Part shown: piece by piece, positions 24,426 through 32,724 of the stretch
How positions within the stretch are numbered: the stretch's first letter is position 1
Layout: each line of letters opens with the position of its first letter
Source of the DNA: Streptomyces akebiae
Lineage (GTDB): Bacteria; Actinomycetota; Actinomycetes; Streptomycetales; Streptomycetaceae
Assembly (NCBI RefSeq): GCF_019599145.1
Contig: NZ_CP080647.1
Coordinates: 8,246,001 to 8,310,000, forward strand
Direction of reading: 5' to 3'
DNA: 64,000 nt
The notes under the pieces: generated by a model
The model's input: the letters and a program-made list of their open reading frames with translations, nothing else
What the model was told of the DNA's origin: nothing
The model's database searches: none
Position numbers and translations under genes: made by a program

Positions 24426-26081
24426 ATGTCGTACGACGCAGATGTGATCGTGATCGGGGCGGGCCTCGCCGGGCTCGCGGCGACCGCGGAGCTCGTCGAC
24501 GCGGGCCGCAAGGTGATCCTCCTCGACCAGGAGCCGGAGCAGTCGATCGGCGGCCAGGCGCACTGGTCCTTCGGCGGGCTCTTCTTCGTCGACTCGCCCG
24601 AGCAGCGCCGTCTGCGGATCAAGGACAGCCACGCCCTCGCCCTCCAGGACTGGATGGGCACGGCCGCTTTCGACCGCGAGGAGGACCACTGGCCGCGCAA
24701 GTGGGCCGAGGCGTACGTCGACTTCGCGGCCGGTGAGAAGCGGTCCTGGCTGCACCGCCAGGGCGTGCGGTTCTTCCCGGTGGTCGGCTGGGCGGAGCGC
24801 GGCGGATACGACGCCAACGGTCATGGCAACTCCGTCCCCCGCTTCCACATCACCTGGGGCACCGGCCCCGGCCTGGTCGCGCCCTTCGAGCGGCGGGTGC
24901 GGGAAGGGGTGGCCCGGGGACTTGTCCAGCTGAAGTTCCGGCACCGGGTGACGGGTCTGTCGCGCAGCGCGGGCTCCGTCGACACCGTCACCGGCGAGAT
25001 CCTGGAACCGTCGACGATCGAGCGCGGTCAGCCGAGCGGCCGCGAGGTCACCGGCGCCTTCGAACTGAAGGCCCAGGCCGTGATCGTCACCTCCGGCGGC
25101 ATCGGAGGCAACCACGACCTGGTCCGCGCCAACTGGCCCGAGCGCCTCGGCAACCCCCCGGAGAAGATGATCTCCGGTGTCCCCGCGCACGTCGACGGCC
25201 GGATGCTCGGCATCGCCGAGGAGGCGGGGGCGCACCTCATCAACCGCGACCGGATGTGGCACTACACCGAGGGCATCCAGAACTGGAACCCCATCTGGGA
25301 GAACCACGGCATCCGCGTCCTCCCCGGCCCGTCCTCGCTCTGGCTGGACGCCCGGGGCAAGCGGCTCCCGGTTCCGCTGTTCCCCGGCTTCGACACCCTC
25401 GGCACGCTGGAACACATCATGAAGACCGGGTACGACTACACGTGGTTCGTGCTCGACCAGAAGATCATCGGCAAGGAGTTCGCCCTCTCCGGCTCCGAGC
25501 AGAACCCCGACCTGACGGGCAAGTCCGTCAAGGACGTCTTCATCCGGGCCCGCGCGGACGTCCCCGGCCCGGTGAAGGCCTTCATGGACCACGGCGTCGA
25601 CTTCGTCGTCGAGAAGGACCTCGGCTCCCTGGTCCGCGGCATGAACGCCCTCACCAAGGACCCGCTGATCGACGAGGCCGAGCTGCGCCGTGAGATCGTC
25701 TCCCGGGACCGTGAGGTCGCCAACCCCTTCACCAAGGACCTCCAGGTCATGGCGATCCGAGGGGCCCGCAACTACCTCGGCGACAAGCTGATCCGCACCG
25801 CCACCCCGCACCGCATCCTCGACCCCAAGGCGGGCCCGCTGATCGCCGTCCGCCTGAACATCCTGACCCGCAAGACCCTCGGCGGCCTGGAGACCGACCT
25901 CTCCTCCCGGGTCCTCACCGAGGGCGGCGACCCGCTGGAGGGCGTGTACGCGGCGGGCGAGGCCGCCGGCTTCGGCGGCGGCGGAGTCCACGGCTACCGC
26001 TCCCTGGAGGGCACGTTCCTCGGCGGCTGCCTGTTCTCGGGCCGTACGGCCGGCCGGGCGGCGGCGAAGGCGACGGGCTGA
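24426..26081 (+). CDS. FAD-binding dehydrogenase (fumarate reductase/KstD-like)
   Basis: A 551-residue flavoprotein. The FAD dinucleotide motif is DVIVIGAGLAGLAATAELVDAGRKVILLDQE, with GGQAHWSFGGLFF, TSGGIGGNHDLVR and the C-terminal FAD motif GVYAAGEAAGFGGGGVHGYRSLEGTFLGGCLFSGRTAGR. It belongs to the 3-ketosteroid-dehydrogenase-like family; the physiological substrate is unknown in Streptomyces. ATG 24426 sits after GAGAGGACGTCCTCC. A perfect ACCGGCCGGT palindrome upstream may be its operator. Confidence 0.88.
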   Translation: MSYDADVIVIGAGLAGLAATAELVDAGRKVILLDQEPEQSIGGQAHWSFGGLFFVDSPEQRRLRIKDSHALALQDWMGTAAFDREEDHWPRKWAEAYVDFAAGEKRSWLHRQGVRFFPVVGWAERGGYDANGHGNSVPRFHITWGTGPGLVAPFERRVREGVARGLVQLKFRHRVTGLSRSAGSVDTVTGEILEPSTIERGQPSGREVTGAFELKAQAVIVTSGGIGGNHDLVRANWPERLGNPPEKMISGVPAHVDGRMLGIAEEAGAHLINRDRMWHYTEGIQNWNPIWENHGIRVLPGPSSLWLDARGKRLPVPLFPGFDTLGTLEHIMKTGYDYTWFVLDQKIIGKEFALSGSEQNPDLTGKSVKDVFIRARADVPGPVKAFMDHGVDFVVEKDLGSLVRGMNALTKDPLIDEAELRREIVSRDREVANPFTKDLQVMAIRGARNYLGDKLIRTATPHRILDPKAGPLIAVRLNILTRKTLGGLETDLSSRVLTEGGDPLEGVYAAGEAAGFGGGGVHGYRSLEGTFLGGCLFSGRTAGRAAAKATG

Positions 26082-26191
26082 GCCCGCACCCGAAGTCCGC
26101 CCGACCGCGGAAGTCCCGCGGAAGTGACGTGATTCTGACGAATCTCCGCCGCCGCTGGCCCGATCAGGGCGGCGGATGTTCGAATCGGTAC

Positions 26192-26965
26192 GTGAACCCT
26201 GAACATCCCGAGGCGCGGGAAGCGCCGGCGGAGCACCCCGACGACGACGCGAGGGAGGCGGAGCGCGGCAAGCCCATCGGCCGCCGCGTCCTCCTCGGCA
26301 CCCTCGGACTCGGCGCCCTCGGCGTCGTCTCCGCGCCGGTCCTCCAGCGCGGCATGGAGGCGTTCCTCGGCGAGGCGGCCCAGAAGGACCCCACCGGACT
26401 GACGGGCCTGCTGCCCAACGGCGGCGGCTTCCGCTACTACTCGGTGACGTCGTCCGTCCCCCGCAAGACCGCCGCGAACTACCGCCTCACCCTCGACGGA
26501 CTGGTGGACAGACCCACCTCGTACACCCTCGCCGACCTGCGGGCCCTGCCGCAGACCCGGATGGTGAAGGACGTCCAGTGCGTCACCGGCTGGCGCGTGC
26601 CGGACACCCCGTTCGAGGGCGTACGGCTCTCCGTGCTGCTGGACGCGGCCGGGGTGCGCTCCTCGGCGGGAGCGGTCCGCTTCACCTGTTTCGACGGCGC
26701 GTACAGCGAGAGTCTCACCCTGGAGCAGGCCCGCCGCGCGGATGTCCTGGTGGCCCTGCGCATGCAGGACAAGGACATCGGCCACAACCACGGCGGCCCG
26801 GTCCGCCTGTACGTCGCTCCCATGTACTTCTACAAGTCGGCGAAGTGGCTCTCCGGCATCGAGGTCACCGAGGAGGCCGAGCCCGGCTACTGGGAGGAGC
26901 GGGGCTACGACATCGACGCGTGGGTCGGCCGATCGAACGGACGGGACGATGAACCGACGACTTGA
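26192..26965 (+). CDS. Membrane-anchored molybdopterin-dependent oxidoreductase (sulfite oxidase/YedY family)
   Basis: About 257 residues. An N-terminal anchor or Tat-like segment (IGRRVLLGTLGLGALGVVSAPVL) precedes an oxidoreductase molybdopterin-binding domain. Cys130 in VKDVQCVTGWRVPDTPFEG is the expected molybdenum ligand; the later GPVRLYVAPMYFYKSAKWLSGIEVTE is typical. The following cytochrome b gene overlaps its end by 17 bp, so it probably works with that membrane partner as in YedY-YedZ. GTG 26192 was chosen; a GTG at 26129 with a better ribosome binding site would add 21 residues. Confidence 0.82.
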   Translation: MNPEHPEAREAPAEHPDDDAREAERGKPIGRRVLLGTLGLGALGVVSAPVLQRGMEAFLGEAAQKDPTGLTGLLPNGGGFRYYSVTSSVPRKTAANYRLTLDGLVDRPTSYTLADLRALPQTRMVKDVQCVTGWRVPDTPFEGVRLSVLLDAAGVRSSAGAVRFTCFDGAYSESLTLEQARRADVLVALRMQDKDIGHNHGGPVRLYVAPMYFYKSAKWLSGIEVTEEAEPGYWEERGYDIDAWVGRSNGRDDEPTT

Positions 26966-27572
26966 GGAACGCCCGGTCCACGCGGACACCCGCGTTCCGC
27001 GCTTCACCGCCGCCGAACGCTGGATCCACCGTACGACCGCCGCCCTGATGGGCATCTGCGTGGTGACGGCCGCCTTCCTCTACCTCCCCGCCCTCGCGGA
27101 ACTGGTCGGCCGCCGGGCCCTGGTGGTGACGGTCCACGAGTGGGCGGGCCTGCTCCTGCCGGTCCCGGTCCTGGCGGGCCTGGCCTCCCGCGCGTTCCGC
27201 GCGGACGTCGGCCGCCTGAACCGGTGGGGCCCGCACGACCGCCTCTGGCTCCGCGCCGCCCGCCGCCGCGCCCCCGGCCCGCGCCCCGCCGCCAAGTTCA
27301 ACGCCGGCCAGAAGCTCTACGCGGCCTGGATCGCCGGCGCCACCCTCGTCATGCTCGCCACGGGCCTGATGATGTGGTTCACCCACCTCACCCCCCTGAT
27401 GTGGCGCACCAGCGCGACCTTCGTCCACGACTGGCTGGCCCTGACCATCGGCGTCGTCCTGGCCGGCCACATCGGCATGGCCCTGGGCGACCCCGAGGCC
27501 CGACGGGGGCTGCGCACGGGATCGGTGAGCCGGGAGTGGGCGGACAGCGAGCATCCGCTGTGGCGGCCGTAG
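26949..27572 (+). CDS. Cytochrome b/b6-type membrane partner protein
   Basis: A 207-residue membrane protein with about four helices. Histidines suited to ligate heme b occur in AERWIHRTTAALMG, VTVHEWAGLLLP, TFVHDWLALTIGVV and AGHIGMALGDPEARRG. The C-terminal DPEARRGLRTG is common in formate dehydrogenase gamma-like cytochromes. The ATG lies inside the end of the molybdopterin gene, showing co-translation. It would pass electrons between the quinone pool and the molybdoenzyme. Confidence 0.82.
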   Translation: MNRRLEERPVHADTRVPRFTAAERWIHRTTAALMGICVVTAAFLYLPALAELVGRRALVVTVHEWAGLLLPVPVLAGLASRAFRADVGRLNRWGPHDRLWLRAARRRAPGPRPAAKFNAGQKLYAAWIAGATLVMLATGLMMWFTHLTPLMWRTSATFVHDWLALTIGVVLAGHIGMALGDPEARRGLRTGSVSREWADSEHPLWRP

Positions 27573-27697
27573 GCGCGAGGGTCGCTCCAGGGGCGGTCGG
27601 CTGCCGCAGGTCACCGATGCCGCCGCGGACATGACTCCGCCGCCGCGGCACTCGGCCACGGCGGCGGACACCGGCGGACGGCGACGGCCGCCGAAAC

Positions 27698-29095
27698 CTA
27701 GATGATCAGCGACAGCAGCAGCACGATCGCCCCCGCCACCACCGAGATGATCGTCTCCATCACCGACCAGGTCTTGATGGTCTGGCCGACACTCATCCCG
27801 AAGTACTCCTTCACCATCCAGAAGCCGGCGTCGTTGACATGGCTGAAGAAGAGGGAGCCCGCGCCGATGGCGAGGACGAGCAGGGCGGTGTGGGTCGTCG
27901 ACATGTCCGCGGCCAGCGGTGCCACCAGGCCCGCCGCCGAGATCGTGGCGACCGTCGCCGACCCGGTCGCCAGCCGGATCGCCACCGCGATCAGCCAGGC
28001 CAGGACGAGCGCGGGGATCGACCAGTCCTCGGATATCTCCAGGATCATCTGCCCGACCCCGGAGTCGATGAGTGTCTGCTTGAACCCGCCGCCCGCGCCG
28101 ACGATCAACAGGATGCCCGCGATCGGCGCGAGGGACTTCTCGACGGTCGACCCCAGCCGCTCCTTGGTGAACCCGGCCGCCCGCCCCAGCGTGAACATGC
28201 CCACGATCACGGCCGCGAGCAGCGCGATCAGCGGCGAGCCGGCCACGTCGAAGACCCGCTGCACCATGTTCTCGGGGTCGTCCACGACGATGTCCACGAG
28301 CGCCTTGGCCAGCATCAGCACCACCGGCAGCAGCACGGTCGTGATGGTCGCGCCGAACCCGGGCCGCTTCTCCAGCTCCTCCGAGGCCCGTACCGGGATC
28401 ATCCGCTCGGGCACCGGGACGTCCACCCAGCGCGCCGCGTACTTCGAGAACAGCGGACCGGCGATGATCACGGTCGGTATCGCGACGACCAGGCCCAGCG
28501 CCAGCGTGACGCCCAGATTGGCCTGCACCGCGTCGATCGCGACCAGCGGACCGGGGTGCGGCGGGATCAGCCCGTGCATCACGGACAGACCGGCGAGGGC
28601 CGGGACGCCGATGCGCATCAGCGAGTAGTCGCCACGCTTGGCGACCATCAGGACGACCGGGATGAGCAGCACGATCCCGACCTCGAAGAACAGCGGCAGC
28701 CCGATCACCGAGGCGATCAGCACCATCGCCCACGGCATCGCCCGCCCGCCGGCCTTCGCCAGGATGGTGTCGACGATCTGGTCGGCGCCCCCGGAGTCCG
28801 CCAGCAGCTTGCCGAGGATCGCGCCGAGCGCGATGAGCACACCGACCCCGGCCACGGTCGTGCCGAGCCCGGTGGTGAAGCTGGCGATCGCCTTGTCCAG
28901 CGGGGCCCCGGCGAACGCGCCGAGCGCGAGCGAGCCGATCGTCAGCGCCAGGAAGGCGTGCACCTTGAAGCGGGTGATGAGCACGACGATCACGGCGATA
29001 CCCGCCAGTACGGCGATGCCCAGCTGTGCGTGCCCCGCCGAGGTGATCGGCTCGACGGGGTCCGCTGCCAGCAGCTCGACGTTGAGTCTGGTCAC
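27698..29095 (-). CDS. gntP: Gluconate:H+ symporter, GntP family
   Basis: A 465-residue protein of about 12-14 membrane helices. GntP family signatures are present: LGAILGKLLADSGGADQIVDT, GLPLFFEVGIVLLIPVVL, MHGLIPPHPGPLVAID and FFSHVNDAGFWMVKEYFGMSVGQTIKTWS. It imports gluconate. It lies 72 bp downstream of the gluconokinase gene on the same strand; kinase and permease form an operon repressed by the divergent GntR-type protein. The match to the family is strong across the full length. Confidence 0.92.
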   Translation of the reverse strand: MTRLNVELLAADPVEPITSAGHAQLGIAVLAGIAVIVVLITRFKVHAFLALTIGSLALGAFAGAPLDKAIASFTTGLGTTVAGVGVLIALGAILGKLLADSGGADQIVDTILAKAGGRAMPWAMVLIASVIGLPLFFEVGIVLLIPVVLMVAKRGDYSLMRIGVPALAGLSVMHGLIPPHPGPLVAIDAVQANLGVTLALGLVVAIPTVIIAGPLFSKYAARWVDVPVPERMIPVRASEELEKRPGFGATITTVLLPVVLMLAKALVDIVVDDPENMVQRVFDVAGSPLIALLAAVIVGMFTLGRAAGFTKERLGSTVEKSLAPIAGILLIVGAGGGFKQTLIDSGVGQMILEISEDWSIPALVLAWLIAVAIRLATGSATVATISAAGLVAPLAADMSTTHTALLVLAIGAGSLFFSHVNDAGFWMVKEYFGMSVGQTIKTWSVMETIISVVAGAIVLLLSLII

Positions 29096-29167
29096 GGTGA
29101 TTCCTTGGTAGGGGAGTTTCAGGGGAGGTGGGGGAGAAGCGGAAGAAGGAGGCGGCGCGCCGAGGGC

Positions 29168-29686
29168 CTACGACGACGCCGGATCGAACTCCCGCAGCGC
29201 TGCGACCGCCCGCTCGGCGATCTCCTCGGGCGCGCCCGCCACGTCGACCGTGACGCCCGCCTCGTCCGCCTCCAGCGGCTGCAGCGTGGCGAACTGCGAG
29301 TCGAGCAGCGCCGTGGGCATGAAGTGGCCCTGCCGGTGGGACATCCGGTCCTCGATGAGGGCCCGGTCACCGGCGAGATGCACGAAGACGACACCGGGCG
29401 CCGCCGCCCGCAGCCGGTCCCGGTAGGCACGCTTCAACGCGGAACAGCTGACCACCCCGCCGAGTCCCGCCCGGTCGTGCGCCCAGGTGCCGATGGCGTC
29501 CAGCCACGGCCCCCGGTCCGCGTCGTCCAGCGGTGTCCCGGCCGACATCTTGGCGATGTTGGCCTCGGGGTGGAAGTCGTCGCCCTCGGCGTAGGGAACG
29601 CCGAGCCGGGCCGCGAGCAGGGGACCGATCGTGGTCTTCCCGGTCCCCGCCACGCCCATCACCACGACGACCTGAGGGGTACGCAT
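29168..29686 (-). CDS. gntK: Gluconokinase
   Basis: A 172-residue P-loop kinase, starting MRTPQVVVVMGVAGTGKTTIGPLLAARLG with Walker A GVAGTGKT. Gluconokinase features follow: YAEGDDFHPEANIAKMSAGTPLDDADRGPWLDAI, CSALKRAYRDRLR and HFMPTALLDSQFATLQPLE. It phosphorylates gluconate to 6-phosphogluconate. ATG 29686 has GAGG just upstream; ATG 29740 would add an atypical acidic tail. It is the first gene of the operon with the permease. Confidence 0.93.
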   Translation of the reverse strand: MRTPQVVVVMGVAGTGKTTIGPLLAARLGVPYAEGDDFHPEANIAKMSAGTPLDDADRGPWLDAIGTWAHDRAGLGGVVSCSALKRAYRDRLRAAAPGVVFVHLAGDRALIEDRMSHRQGHFMPTALLDSQFATLQPLEADEAGVTVDVAGAPEEIAERAVAALREFDPASS

Positions 29687-29749
29687 CACTACCTCGCTGT
29701 CTTCGTCGACATCTGAGACGTCACCTGACGTCGACGACACTGAAACCCA

Positions 29750-29822
29750 TTAGGTACGACGAATTCAAGCCCTCGACCTAAATAAGTCTGACTTTTTCTT
29801 CACTGCCCCCTCCTCGTACCCT
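29750..29822. promoter_or_regulatory. Gluconate operator/promoter region
   Basis: Between the divergent gluconokinase and GntR genes lie TTAGGT (29750-29755) and ACCTAA (29776-29781) as an inverted pair, and the palindrome AAGTC-T-GACTT (29784-29794), which has the GT-N-AC layout of FadR-type operators. TACCCT at 29817-29822 is 7 bp from the GntR ATG, so that mRNA may be leaderless. Confidence 0.5.
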
Positions 29823-29829
29823 GATCCCC

Positions 29830-30531
29830 ATGACCACACCGGGCCGGGGGCTGCACGGCCGAGTTCTGGAGACCCTCGGACCGGCGATCACGGCGGGCGA
29901 CTACCCACCGGGCAGCGTGCTGCGCACCGACGAACTCGCCCAGACCTTCGAGGTCTCCCGCTCCGTGATGCGCGAGGCGGTCCGCGTGCTGGAGTCCATG
30001 CACCTGGTCGAGTCCCGCCGCAGGGTCGGCGTGATCGTCCGCCCGCCCGCCGAGTGGAACGTCTACGACCCGCAGGTCATCCGCTGGCGGCTGGCCGGCG
30101 CGGACCGCCCCCGCCAGCTGCGCTCCCTCACCGTCCTGCGCTCCGCCGTCGAACCGATCGCCGCGGGCCTGGCCGCGCGCAACGCCACCGCCGAGCAGTG
30201 CGCCGCGCTCACCGAGTGCGCCATCGGCATGGTCGCCAACTCACGCGGCCACAAACTGGAGGGCTACCTCCGGCACGACGTCGTCTTCCACCGCCTGATC
30301 CTCGACGCCTCCGGCAACGAGATGTTCGCCCGCCTCGGCGACGTCGTCGAGGAGGTCCTCGCCGGCCGCACCCACCACGCCGTGATGTTCCACGACCCCG
30401 ACCCCGTCGCCGTCACCCTCCACGTCCAGGTCGCCGAGGCCATCCGCGAACACGACGCCTCCCGAGCCGAACAGCTCACCAGGGAGATCACCGAGGGCGC
30501 CCTCCAGGAACTGGACATCCTGGCGCCGTGA
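29830..30531 (+). CDS. gntR: GntR/FadR-type regulator of gluconate genes
   Basis: A 233-residue protein. The winged helix reads DYPPGSVLRTDELAQTFEVSRSVMREAVRVLESMHLVESRRRVGVIV. A FadR-type (FCD) C-terminal domain follows, with metal-binding histidines in HDVVFHRLILDASGN and HVQVAEAIREHD. It is transcribed away from gntK-gntP, matching the well-known arrangement in streptomycetes, where gluconate or a derivative relieves repression. No ribosome binding site precedes ATG 29830, consistent with a leaderless transcript. Confidence 0.9.
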   Translation: MTTPGRGLHGRVLETLGPAITAGDYPPGSVLRTDELAQTFEVSRSVMREAVRVLESMHLVESRRRVGVIVRPPAEWNVYDPQVIRWRLAGADRPRQLRSLTVLRSAVEPIAAGLAARNATAEQCAALTECAIGMVANSRGHKLEGYLRHDVVFHRLILDASGNEMFARLGDVVEEVLAGRTHHAVMFHDPDPVAVTLHVQVAEAIREHDASRAEQLTREITEGALQELDILAP

Positions 30532-30544
30532 ACGCACGACCACG

Positions 30545-30798
30545 TTCCGCACGGCCGCACCCGCCACCACTCGCGCATCGCGCACCGGACCCGACGTCCA
30601 CCAAGCGTCCACGTCGCAGGCGTAGCAGGCGAACGGGTCCTCTCTCGCCGCCTCGACCAGCCGGGCCGTCTGCGCGGGCGTCCTCGGCCGGTGGTACGCC
30701 TACCCCGGCACGTTCGGCCGGGGCCGTTCCTCCCAGCGCCCCTTGAACGCCTCCCTGCCGTCGCCGACGGACGGCAGCGGGTCGAAGCAACGGGTCAC
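30545..30798 (-). pseudogene. Decayed small conserved Streptomyces gene
   Basis: On the minus strand a GTG at 30798 overlaps the YchJ stop codon (GTGA) and reads VTRCFDPLPSVGDGREAFKG, then RWEERPRPNVPG and an in-frame TAG. The same frame goes on with AYHRPRTPAQTARLVEAARE and DPFACYACDVDAWWT. From memory this resembles a common streptomycete protein of unknown function in which NVPG is followed by about 25 more residues before the YRxPRT segment. An internal deletion with a stop is the simplest reading. Confidence 0.5.
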
Positions 30799-31241
30799 GA
30801 CTCCGGGAACTCGCCGTCCACGTACACCCACGCCCCGTCCACCCGCTCGAAGCGGCTGCGTTCGTGCATCGAGCCGCCGCGGTACGAGGCGCGGAAGGTT
30901 ACGGTGCCGGTGGTGTGGAAGGCGGAGCCGTCCCGGCTCTCCAGGATCTCCAGGCCGGTCCAGCGCATCGTCGTGTCGAAGGCGATGTCGGCGGGCCGGG
31001 TGCGGGGATGCCAACTGCGCAGCAGATAGGCCTCGTCGCGCACGACGAACGCGCTGTACCGGGACCGCATCAGGGCCTCGGCGGTCGGCGCGGCGGCGCT
31101 CCCGGAGTGGTAGCGCCCACAGCAGTCCTCGTAGGTCTGCGGCAGCCCGCACGGGCACGTGCGAGGGACCGGCGAAGCGGCCCGCGAAGCACTCTTCGAC
31201 CTGGCCCTGGAACCACTGCGGCGCGACGACATGGCAGTCAT
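30795..31241 (-). CDS. YchJ family protein (UPF0225, SEC-C zinc motif)
   Basis: A 148-residue protein. After a basic N-terminus it has the SEC-C type zinc motif CPCGLPQTYEDCCGRYHSG, then the conserved YchJ region APTAEALMRSRYSAFVVRDEAYLLRSWHP and ILESRDGSAFHTTGTVTFRASY. The fold is NTF2-like; no enzymatic role is established. It follows the M1 peptidase by 10 bp, probably as its operon partner. ATG 31241 or 31232 may be used. Confidence 0.88.
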   Translation of the reverse strand: MTAMSSRRSGSRARSKSASRAASPVPRTCPCGLPQTYEDCCGRYHSGSAAAPTAEALMRSRYSAFVVRDEAYLLRSWHPRTRPADIAFDTTMRWTGLEILESRDGSAFHTTGTVTFRASYRGGSMHERSRFERVDGAWVYVDGEFPES

Positions 31242-31251
31242 TCTGCCCGCT

Positions 31252-32724
31252 CTACGCCGAGCCCGCGTTCGTCGGCGGATACGGCGGTCGCGCCGGCACC
31301 CCGGAGCCCCTGGGGGAGGGCAGGGGCGGCAGCGCCGGCTCCCGCAACCAGGCCCGGAACAGGGCGTCCAGCGGCCCGTCGGCGTAGCGGCCCGCGTGCG
31401 CGGTGAAGCCGGCCGTCGTCACGGCACCACCGCGGTGGACGGTCGCCCAGCCGCGCAGCATCCGGAAGAACGCCTCGTCACCGAGGGCACAGCGGACGGC
31501 ATGGACGGTGAGACCCCCGCGCTCGTAGAGCCGGTCGTCGAACATCAGCTTGCGGCCCGGGTCGGCCAACCGCAGATCCTGGGGCAGCGCGGCGAGCTTC
31601 TGGTGCGCGGCGGACGCCAGTTGCTGTGCCGAACGCCCGCCGGAACGCTCCGACCACAGCCACTCGGCGTACTTGGCGAACCCCTCGTTCAGCCAGATGT
31701 GCCGCCAGTCGGCGATGGACACGCTGTTGCCGAACCACTGATGCGCCAGCTCGTGCGCCACCAGCCGCTCCGAACCCCGCGCCCCGTCCACGTGGTTGGC
31801 GCCGAACAGCGACAACCCCTGGGCCTCGACCGGGACATCGAGCTCCTCCTCGGTCACCACCACCGCGTACTCCCCGAACGGGTACGGCCCGAAGAGCTCC
31901 TCGAACAGCTCCATCATGGCGGGCTGCCGCGCGAAGTCCCGCGAGAACTCGGTGAGCAGGTGCGCCGGGATGTGCCCGTGCTGCGGCACCCCACCCGGCC
32001 TCGGATCGCCCAGCAGCACGGTCTGGTACCTGCCGATCGACAGCCCCACCAGATAGCTCGACGTCGGCGCCGACTGCTCGTACACCCACGTCGTCGTGGA
32101 CGCCTTCGCCGTACGGGTGAGCAGCCGCCCGCCCGCCACCACCTGGTACGCCGACGGCGTCGTCACCGAGATCTGGTACGAGGCCTTGTCGGCGGGCCGG
32201 TCGTTGCACGGATACCAGGACGGCGCCCCGACCGGCTGGCTCGCCACCAGCGCCCCGTCGGTCAGCTCCTCCCAACCGAGCCCGCCCCAGGGGCTGTTGA
32301 CCGGCTTGGGATTGCCCGACCAGTGCACCTCGACCGTGAACGCGGCCCCGGGCCGGATCGGCTTGGCCGGCCGGATCCGCAGCCTGCCGCCCCGGTGCGA
32401 GTAGTGCGGCGCCCGCCCGTCGACCCGCACCCGCCCGATCTTGAAGTCGGCCAGGTTCAACTGGAACTCGGCGAGCGCGGCCCGGCCCGCTATGGCGTTG
32501 AGCCGCGCGGTGCCCGACAGCCGGTTCGGCCCCGGCCGGTAGTCCACAGCCAGCTCGTACCGATGAACCCGGTAACGGGAATCGCCGTTCGCCGGGAAGT
32601 ACGGGTCCGGACCCACTGACTGCTGAACCGCCACTGCCGCTTCTGCTCCCCGCTCCGCTCTCGTACGACGTCCATCGTCCCCCGGGTCGCCCGAAGCCGC
32701 ACGAGCCGTGATCAACGGCGCCAT
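31252..32724 (-). CDS. M1-family zinc metallopeptidase coupled to the Pls/PosA-type NRPS
   Basis: A 490-residue enzyme. It has an N-terminal beta domain, then the catalytic domain with HELAHQW (H324, E325, H328) and the third zinc ligand E347 in WLNEGFAKYAEWLW, and a late YERGG motif with the transition-state tyrosine. The usual GAMEN exopeptidase loop is replaced by EAQGLSLFG. The C-terminal helical domain of long M1 enzymes is short. ATG 32724 overlaps the NRPS stop by 13 bp. In epsilon-polylysine producers M1-type enzymes degrade the polymer, so turnover of the NRPS product is a reasonable inference. Confidence 0.88.
   Translation of the reverse strand: MAPLITARAASGDPGDDGRRTRAERGAEAAVAVQQSVGPDPYFPANGDSRYRVHRYELAVDYRPGPNRLSGTARLNAIAGRAALAEFQLNLADFKIGRVRVDGRAPHYSHRGGRLRIRPAKPIRPGAAFTVEVHWSGNPKPVNSPWGGLGWEELTDGALVASQPVGAPSWYPCNDRPADKASYQISVTTPSAYQVVAGGRLLTRTAKASTTTWVYEQSAPTSSYLVGLSIGRYQTVLLGDPRPGGVPQHGHIPAHLLTEFSRDFARQPAMMELFEELFGPYPFGEYAVVVTEEELDVPVEAQGLSLFGANHVDGARGSERLVAHELAHQWFGNSVSIADWRHIWLNEGFAKYAEWLWSERSGGRSAQQLASAAHQKLAALPQDLRLADPGRKLMFDDRLYERGGLTVHAVRCALGDEAFFRMLRGWATVHRGGAVTTAGFTAHAGRYADGPLDALFRAWLREPALPPLPSPRGSGVPARPPYPPTNAGSA

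Noticed and set aside
27637..27667. Hairpin between the cytochrome b gene and gntP as a terminator
   Set aside because: Only a 9-bp stem with a 13-nt loop in a GCC/GGC-rich stretch; too easily formed by chance to list.
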